In this document: positions 59,087-64,000 of the stretch, one piece after another | How the letters are laid out: each line of letters opens with the position of its first letter | How positions within the stretch are numbered: position 1 is the first letter of the stretch | Assembly (NCBI RefSeq): GCF_015350805.1 | Contig: NZ_JADKSG010000001.1 | Coordinates: forward strand, 992,001-1,056,000 | DNA length: 64,000 nt | Source: Herbiconiux sp. VKM Ac-1786 | Lineage (GTDB): Bacteria > Actinomycetota > Actinomycetes > Actinomycetales > Microbacteriaceae | Direction of reading: 5' to 3' | Made by a program: the position numbers and the translations under genes | Notes under the pieces: generated by a model | The model's input: only the letters and a program-made list of their open reading frames with translations | Told to the model about the DNA's origin: nothing | Database searches by the model: none

Positions 59087-60511
59087 ATGACCCTCAGAAC
59101 GGCTCCCGTCGGCCCCGTGCGCCCCCGTCGTGCGGTCGACCCGGTCGACCGCACGCGGCGCATCCGCGGTCGGCGACGGATGCGCGCGGCCGATGCAATG
59201 GTCGCCCTCGTCTGGGCGTCGGCCGCCGCCGCCGTGACCCTATGGCTCGCCTACGGCGGCTTGAACGCTGTCAGCGACCTCGGTTCGGCACTGACCGCCG
59301 CGGGCATCGTGACCGGTCTGGTCGGCACCGACCTCATCCTGGTGATGCTCGTGCTCGCCGCCCGCATCCCGGCGATCGACCGGGTGGTCGGGCAGGACAC
59401 GGCGATGGCGTTCCACCGGCAGCTCGGCAAGCCCGCGCTGTACCTGATCCTCGCGCATGGCGCCCTGCTGACCGTCGGCTACGCATTGGCGGACGGGTCG
59501 AACATCATCACCGAGACGATCAGCCTGTTCCAGGGCCCAGACATGGCGCTCGCCTACCTCGGCCTCGGGCTGCTCGTCACCGTCGTGGTCACCTCGGTCG
59601 TCGCGGTGCGGCGGCACTTCTCGTACGAGGCCTGGCACCTCATCCACCTTCTCAGCTACGTGGCCGTGGTCGTGGCGCTACCGCATCAGCTGAGCGCCGG
59701 TGGCGTGCTGGGCGACGGCACGGTGCAGCGGGTCTACTGGATCGCGCTGTACGTGCTCGCGTTCGGCTCGATCGCCGTGTTCCGCTTCGCGGTGCCCGCG
59801 CTGCGGAGCGCCCGCCATGGCATCCGGGTTGCCGGCGTCGAACAGGTCGCCCCCGGTGTGGTCTCGATCCACCTCACCGGGCGGGAGCTTGACCGCCTGC
59901 AGACCGCGGGTGGGCAGTATGCGATCTGGCGGTTCTGGACCGGCGCGACCTGGTGGCACGCGCATCCGATCTCCTTCTCCGCGGTGCCCACCACGTCGTG
60001 GGCGCGTCTCACCGTTCGCGACCTCGGCAGTGGCAGCGCGGCGATCTCCCGGGTGCGGCCCGGCACCCGGGTGTCGATCGAGGGGCCCTACGGCGTGTTC
60101 ACCGAGGCGCACCGGGTGGCCCCGAAGCTGGCCGTGGTCGCGGCGGGTATCGGCATCACGCCGATCCGTTCGATGCTCGAGCACTCGGCTCTGCGCCCCG
60201 GTGAGGCCACGGTGCTGCTGCGCGGGAGTGACCCCTCGCAGAGCTACCTGTGGAACGAGGTCGGCACCCTCCGCAGCATGCAGGGCAACGCGGTCTCCTC
60301 GATGATCGGCCCGCGACCTCAGGGCCTCGCCACCTGGATGTCGGCCGAGGCACTCAGCCGCGGGGTCACGATCGGCACGGTCTTCCCCGAACTGCTGACC
60401 TCCGATCTGTACGTGTGCGGGCCGCAGTCCTGGGCCGACCTGGTGATCCGTGACGCCCGGGCGGCGGGGCTGCCTGACGAGCAGATCCACGTCGAGAGGT
60501 TCCACTGGTGA
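59087..60511 (+). CDS. Ferric reductase-like transmembrane flavoprotein (FNR family)
   Basis: A 474-residue protein. Residues 40-215 form the ferric-reductase-like membrane domain (six helices, haem-binding His in AFHRQLGKPALYLILAHGAL and EAWHLIHLLSY). Residues 235-474 are the flavin/pyridine-nucleotide part: FAD site in HAHPISFSAVP, GPYGVFTE, NAD site VVAAGIGITPIRSMLEH and LYVCGPQSWADL. It passes electrons from NAD(P)H via FAD and haem. GTG of the next gene overlaps its TGA. In this operon it probably feeds the covalently flavinylated protein that follows. Confidence 0.9.
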   Translation: MTLRTAPVGPVRPRRAVDPVDRTRRIRGRRRMRAADAMVALVWASAAAAVTLWLAYGGLNAVSDLGSALTAAGIVTGLVGTDLILVMLVLAARIPAIDRVVGQDTAMAFHRQLGKPALYLILAHGALLTVGYALADGSNIITETISLFQGPDMALAYLGLGLLVTVVVTSVVAVRRHFSYEAWHLIHLLSYVAVVVALPHQLSAGGVLGDGTVQRVYWIALYVLAFGSIAVFRFAVPALRSARHGIRVAGVEQVAPGVVSIHLTGRELDRLQTAGGQYAIWRFWTGATWWHAHPISFSAVPTTSWARLTVRDLGSGSAAISRVRPGTRVSIEGPYGVFTEAHRVAPKLAVVAAGIGITPIRSMLEHSALRPGEATVLLRGSDPSQSYLWNEVGTLRSMQGNAVSSMIGPRPQGLATWMSAEALSRGVTIGTVFPELLTSDLYVCGPQSWADLVIRDARAAGLPDEQIHVERFHW

Positions 60512-61044
60512 GGGCGCGCGCACTCGCCCTCAGCATCCTGTCGTCGGTGGCCGTGCTGACCGTGGGATGGCAGCTCGGCACGCAGGGCCAGACCTCGACG
60601 GCTCCGGATGCGGCGGCCCCCACGGCTGCCGGCTCCGCGACGACGGCTCCCACCACGCCCGCGACTCCGAGCGGCGGGACCACGCCCACCGCGGCGGCCA
60701 CCCCCATCCCCACCGCCACCAACGGCGGCGCGAGCCCCTCAGCCCCGGCGTCGGACGGCGCCTCGGACACGTTCACCGGCACTTCCGTGCAGACCCGCTT
60801 CGGCCCGGTGCAGGTGCAGGTGCAGATCACCGTCGCGAACGGCAGCATCACCGACGTCACCGCGCTGCAGCTCACCGACAAGGATCAGCGCTCGGTGTCG
60901 ATCAGCAACCGGGCCGCCCCAGTACTCCGCCAGGAGGTGCTGACCGCGCAGTCGGCGAACGTCCAGGGCATCTCGGGCGCCACCTACACCAGCGACGCCT
61001 ACCTCCGCTCGCTCCAGTCGGCCCTCGACCAGGCCGGACTCTGA
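60508..61044 (+). CDS. FMN-binding domain protein (flavinylated, extracytoplasmic)
   Basis: A 178-residue protein from GTG 60508. Residues 1-22 are a signal/anchor helix (ALALSILSSVAVLTVGW), 26-85 a Thr/Ala/Pro-rich linker, 90-178 the FMN-binding domain. The flavinylation site is Thr159 in ISGATYTSDAY (consensus SGAT). FMN would be attached by the ApbE encoded next. It faces outward and probably receives electrons from the ferric-reductase-like protein. Confidence 0.9.
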   Translation: MRARALALSILSSVAVLTVGWQLGTQGQTSTAPDAAAPTAAGSATTAPTTPATPSGGTTPTAAATPIPTATNGGASPSAPASDGASDTFTGTSVQTRFGPVQVQVQITVANGSITDVTALQLTDKDQRSVSISNRAAPVLRQEVLTAQSANVQGISGATYTSDAYLRSLQSALDQAGL

Positions 61045-61046
61045 CC

Positions 61047-61805
61047 GTGGGCGTGCACGTGTTCGACACCATGGGCACCACGGTGAGTCTGCGCTTCGCC
61101 GGCGCCACCGCCCCCGCATCCGTTCTCGACGAGGTCGAGGAGGCGTTCCGAGCCTTCGACGAGCGGTTCAGTCTCTATCGTCCCGACTCCGAGATCAGCC
61201 GGGTGGCCCGCGGCGAGCTGCACCTCACCAGGGCGAGCGCCGAACTGCGCATCGCCTACGCCGAGGCCCTCGACTGGTCGCAGAGCACCGGTGGCGCCTT
61301 CACGCCCCACCGTCCCGATGGCGTGATCGACCTCTCGGGCACCGTCAAGGCCAAAGCGATGGAAGCGGCCGCGCAGGTTCTCGAGTCGTCCGGCGAAGCC
61401 CACTGGATGCTCGTGGCCGGCGGCGACATCCTCGTCCGCGGCAGCCTCGGCGACCTGCCGTGGCGCGCCGGCGTGGTCGACCCCGACGACCGGGATGCGC
61501 TGCTCTGCAGCGTCGAGCTCACCGGCCGACGCACTGCCCTGGCCACCTCGGGCACCGCGGAGCGGGGCGAGCACATCTGGCGCTGCGGCGACCCCAGCGG
61601 GCCACAGCGCTACCGCCAGGTGACCGTGCTCGCCGACGACATCGTCACCGCCGACGTGCTGGCCACAGCCCTCGTCGCGGGCGGGCCCGAGCGCTGCCCG
61701 GAGCTGCTCGCGCGGTTCGACATCGATGCGCTGATGGTCGATGAAGCAGGGCACCTCACCGCGACACCGGGGCTGCAGTGCGCCCGGGGGCTCACGTCGG
61801 CATGA
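61047..61805 (+). CDS. FAD:protein FMN transferase (ApbE family)
   Basis: A 252-residue protein from GTG 61047. Motifs: VFDTMGTTVSLRF, FSLYRPDSEISR, ALDWSQSTGGAFTPH, LSGTVKAKAMEAAA and LVAGGDILVRG, then TALATSGTAERGEHIW and VTVLADDIVTADVLATAL. It is shorter than the usual 300-340 residues and lacks a signal peptide or lipobox, so it may act in the cytoplasm or on nascent chains. Transfers FMN from FAD to the Thr of the FMN-binding protein. Two bases after the preceding stop. Confidence 0.9.
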   Translation: MGVHVFDTMGTTVSLRFAGATAPASVLDEVEEAFRAFDERFSLYRPDSEISRVARGELHLTRASAELRIAYAEALDWSQSTGGAFTPHRPDGVIDLSGTVKAKAMEAAAQVLESSGEAHWMLVAGGDILVRGSLGDLPWRAGVVDPDDRDALLCSVELTGRRTALATSGTAERGEHIWRCGDPSGPQRYRQVTVLADDIVTADVLATALVAGGPERCPELLARFDIDALMVDEAGHLTATPGLQCARGLTSA

Positions 61806-61841
61806 GCCCCCCCTGCCCCCTCGTCTCCCTATACTTCGAGC

Positions 61842-62510
61842 ATGCCGGAGCGCCCACGCATCCTTCTCGTCGAGGACGACGCGCGCCTGGCACAGATGCT
61901 CGAGCAGCTGCTCGCCGCCGAAGGCTACGAGACCGTGGTCGCCCGAGACGGCCAGCGCGCCCTCCACGAGGGCCTGACGCAGCAGTTCGACGCCCTCGTG
62001 CTCGACCGGGGGCTGCCGGTGATGGAGGGGCTGGACGTGCTGACCCGGCTCCGCAGCCGCGGCATCCTGACCCCGGCCCTGGTGCTCTCGGCGCTGGGCA
62101 ATCCGGCCGACCGCGTCGAGGGCCTCGACCGGGGTGCCGAGGACTACCTCGCCAAACCCTTCGACATCGACGAGCTGCTCGCGCGCATCCGTGCGCTCCT
62201 CCGCCGGCACAGCAGTATGGTGCCCGTGCTGGCACTGCCGAACGGGTCGCTCGACACGGCGAGCCGCACCGTCACGACGCGGGAGGGAGCGGACGTGACC
62301 CTCTCCGAGCGCGAGTCGCAGCTGCTCGAACGGCTTGCCCGACGACCCGGCCAGGTATTCGAACGCAACGATCTGCTCGCGAGCGTGTTCCCCGATGCCG
62401 ACGACCCCGGCGTGGTCGACACCTACGTGCACTACCTGCGCAAGAAGCTCGGCCGCGACGCCGTGACGACGGTCCGCGGAATCGGCTACCGGCTCGGATC
62501 CCTCGCGTGA
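61842..62510 (+). CDS. Response regulator, OmpR family
   Basis: A 222-residue regulator: LLVEDDARLAQML, phospho-acceptor Asp55 in ALVLDRGLPVMEGLD, Thr/Ser switch in LVLSALG, Lys in DYLAKPFDIDEL, and a winged-helix domain (LSERESQLLERLARRPGQVF, TYVHYLRKKLGRDAV). Ends with a GTGA overlap into the kinase gene. It probably controls the flavin electron-transfer operon upstream. Confidence 0.93.
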   Translation: MPERPRILLVEDDARLAQMLEQLLAAEGYETVVARDGQRALHEGLTQQFDALVLDRGLPVMEGLDVLTRLRSRGILTPALVLSALGNPADRVEGLDRGAEDYLAKPFDIDELLARIRALLRRHSSMVPVLALPNGSLDTASRTVTTREGADVTLSERESQLLERLARRPGQVFERNDLLASVFPDADDPGVVDTYVHYLRKKLGRDAVTTVRGIGYRLGSLA

Positions 62511-63727
62511 GAACGCTACGCACGGGCGACGACCTCAGAGGCTCGTCTCTGAGGCTCACTGCGCAGTTCACCGCCCTGGTGCTGATCATCCTCGCGATCG
62601 TCGGCACCATCGTCTATTTCATCGTCTGCACGAGCGTGACCGAGTCGAATGAGCGCGCCCTCGTCGCGGCCACCCGGCTCGACTCACCGCAGGATGCACC
62701 GAGCGGCACCTTCCTCTCCCTGATCGACGGGCGCACGGGCAACCAGCTCATCTCCTCCGATGACCTCCCCCCGGGACTGCTCGACACGGACGCGATCCGA
62801 GCAGTCGCGGGCGGCGGCGGGGACGTGCAGAACCGACGCACTGTCGACGGCCGCGACTATCTCCTCCTTACCACCTCGGCCACCGGGGACCGCAACCACG
62901 ACCGGGTCGTGCAGGTCGCCCTCGACCTGCACGAGAGCACCGAAGAGCTGGGCAGGCTCGCGACCGCGCTGATCGTCGGAGGGCTCATCGCAGCAGTACT
63001 CGCCTTCGCTGCGGCCTACCTGATGGCACGCCGCGCCATCCGCCCCCTGGCCGAGGCGCTGGCTCTCCAGCGTCGCTTCGTCGCCGATGCCAGCCATGAA
63101 CTCCGCACACCACTGACTCTGCTCAGCACGCGGGCGCAGATGCTCAAGCGCCGTCCCGGCCCCGACCTCCCCGACGACGTCACCGCCTCGGTCGACGAAA
63201 TCGTGGCCGACACGCGAGCCCTCACCGAGATCCTCGAAGATCTCTTGATCGCCGCCGACCCACGGACCGTGGCCGACCCGACTCCGGTCGACCTCGCGAA
63301 GGTCGCCGACGACGCCATCGCGCTGCTCCACGACGAGGCGACCCGACGCGGAGTCTCCCTCGTCCGGGCGGGCGACCCGGCACCCGTCACCATCACCGGG
63401 TCGAGGGCCGCTCTGCTGCGGCTGGTGATCGCCCTGTCGACCAACGCGCTCGACCATGCCCGTTCCGCGGTGGCGGTCACGGTCTCGGCGTCGAACGGAA
63501 AAGCATTCGTGCGCGTCACCGACGACGGACCGGGATTCCCGCCGGAGGTCGCGTCCACGGCCTTCGACCGCTTCGCCAGCCGCCGAAACGACGACGGTGC
63601 CACGCGCCACTACGGACTGGGATTGGCGATAGTCGCGGAAATCGTCGAGCGTCACCGCGGCTCAGTCACCATCGAGCACCCCCAGACCGGCGCATCCGTG
63701 CTGTGCGTATTCGAGCCCTCACGCTGA
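62507..63727 (+). CDS. Sensor histidine kinase
   Basis: A 406-residue kinase from GTG 62507. Two membrane helices (about 20-42 and 152-172) frame an extracellular sensor loop of about 110 residues with no named domain; HisKA has His197 in FVADASHELRTPLTLL; HATPase shows STNALDHA, VRVTDDGPGFPPE and HYGLGLAIVAEI. Partner of the response regulator by overlap. The signal is unknown; redox or metal is suggested by the neighbours. Confidence 0.92.
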   Translation: MRTLRTGDDLRGSSLRLTAQFTALVLIILAIVGTIVYFIVCTSVTESNERALVAATRLDSPQDAPSGTFLSLIDGRTGNQLISSDDLPPGLLDTDAIRAVAGGGGDVQNRRTVDGRDYLLLTTSATGDRNHDRVVQVALDLHESTEELGRLATALIVGGLIAAVLAFAAAYLMARRAIRPLAEALALQRRFVADASHELRTPLTLLSTRAQMLKRRPGPDLPDDVTASVDEIVADTRALTEILEDLLIAADPRTVADPTPVDLAKVADDAIALLHDEATRRGVSLVRAGDPAPVTITGSRAALLRLVIALSTNALDHARSAVAVTVSASNGKAFVRVTDDGPGFPPEVASTAFDRFASRRNDDGATRHYGLGLAIVAEIVERHRGSVTIEHPQTGASVLCVFEPSR

Positions 63728-63883
63728 ACCCGAGCACCGCCATGCGCAGCGATCTGCTCCACGGCGCCAAGCTCAGCAGCGCCGGACTTCGGCGACACGC
63801 TGACGATCGGTCCTCCCACGGCACAGACGCGATCTCTGCTCCGGTTGCGGCACTGGGACTTACGTCCTCTCCAGGGTCACTGC

Positions 63884-63902
63884 GGCCACTCAGACTGTGG
63901 CC
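63884..63902. terminator. Hairpin after the kinase gene
   Basis: GGCCAC (63884-63889) pairs with GTGGCC (63897-63902) around TCAGACT. It sits in the 207-base gap between the kinase stop and the last start of the window. No T-run; a terminator or leader structure of the next gene. Confidence 0.35.
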
Positions 63903-63934
63903 ACGCCCACCACCTGTCTTGAGAGGCACACCCC

Positions 63935-64000
63935 ATGAGACTCGCACCTGTCCCCCGTCGGATACTCGGCACGACGTTTGCGCTCGGTATCGTCGCCTTC
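63935..64000 (+). CDS. Start of an exported protein (partial)
   Basis: Twenty-two codons from ATG 63935, with GAGAGG upstream: MRLAPVPRRILGTTFALGIV. Two Arg residues followed by a hydrophobic run look like a signal peptide. The remainder lies beyond the window, so the protein cannot be named. Confidence 0.5.
   Translation, partial: MRLAPVPRRILGTTFALGIVAF

Overview
This window is GC-rich, densely packed chromosomal DNA. Frequent GTG starts, 4-base ATGA/GTGA gene overlaps, KdpFABC/KdpDE gene order and many IclR, TetR and GlxA-type regulators point to an actinobacterium, most likely of the Microbacteriaceae. That assignment is inference; no rRNA or tRNA gene is present to confirm it.

1-9 kb: a divergent catabolic cluster. 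The minus arm reads SDR, old-yellow-enzyme reductase, SnoaL-like protein, IclR regulator and FAH-family hydrolase (cut by the window edge). The plus arm reads AtaL-like protein, MHS-type transporter, extradiol dioxygenase, SDR, SnoaL-like protein and an Asp-nucleophile alpha/beta hydrolase. A decayed SnoaL paralogue closes it. The gene set suggests breakdown of an aromatic or alicyclic compound; the substrate cannot be read from sequence. 9-11.3 kb: a gene-poor patch with orphan frames, a small HTH protein behind twin palindromes, and a frameshifted RES-domain toxin gene. 11.4-22 kb: CorA, a tandem pair of unknown paralogues, and a complete potassium operon (small membrane peptide, kdpF, A, B, C, D, E).

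22.2-55.3 kb: an accessory region bounded by two equally long (160 bp), diverged direct repeats, with a third partial copy at 38.0 kb. The left repeat follows a truncated arsenite-permease gene and the right one truncates a winged-helix gene. Inside are: LysR and two SDRs; a plus-strand operon of 13 genes (DMT and TehA/SLAC1 transporters, GlxA regulator, tautomerase, alpha/beta hydrolase fused to an NTF2-like domain, NmrA-like protein, SnoaL, SDRs, TMEM175 channel, DJ-1 protein); a chloroperoxidase-like hydrolase and a second GlxA regulator; an amidohydrolase; a TetR/drug-exporter operon behind four 17-bp tandem repeats; two more TetR systems; and a sulfatase module (sulfatase, TetR, dipeptide-type ABC importer, divergent formylglycine-generating enzyme with two DUF202 membrane proteins).

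55.3-64 kb: a likely manganese (yybP-ykoY) riboswitch in front of terC, a small acidic protein with a cupin, DUF2231 and VIT-family membrane proteins, then a flavin electron-transfer operon (ferric-reductase-like protein, FMN-binding protein with a flavinylation motif, ApbE) followed by a two-component system and the start of an exported protein.
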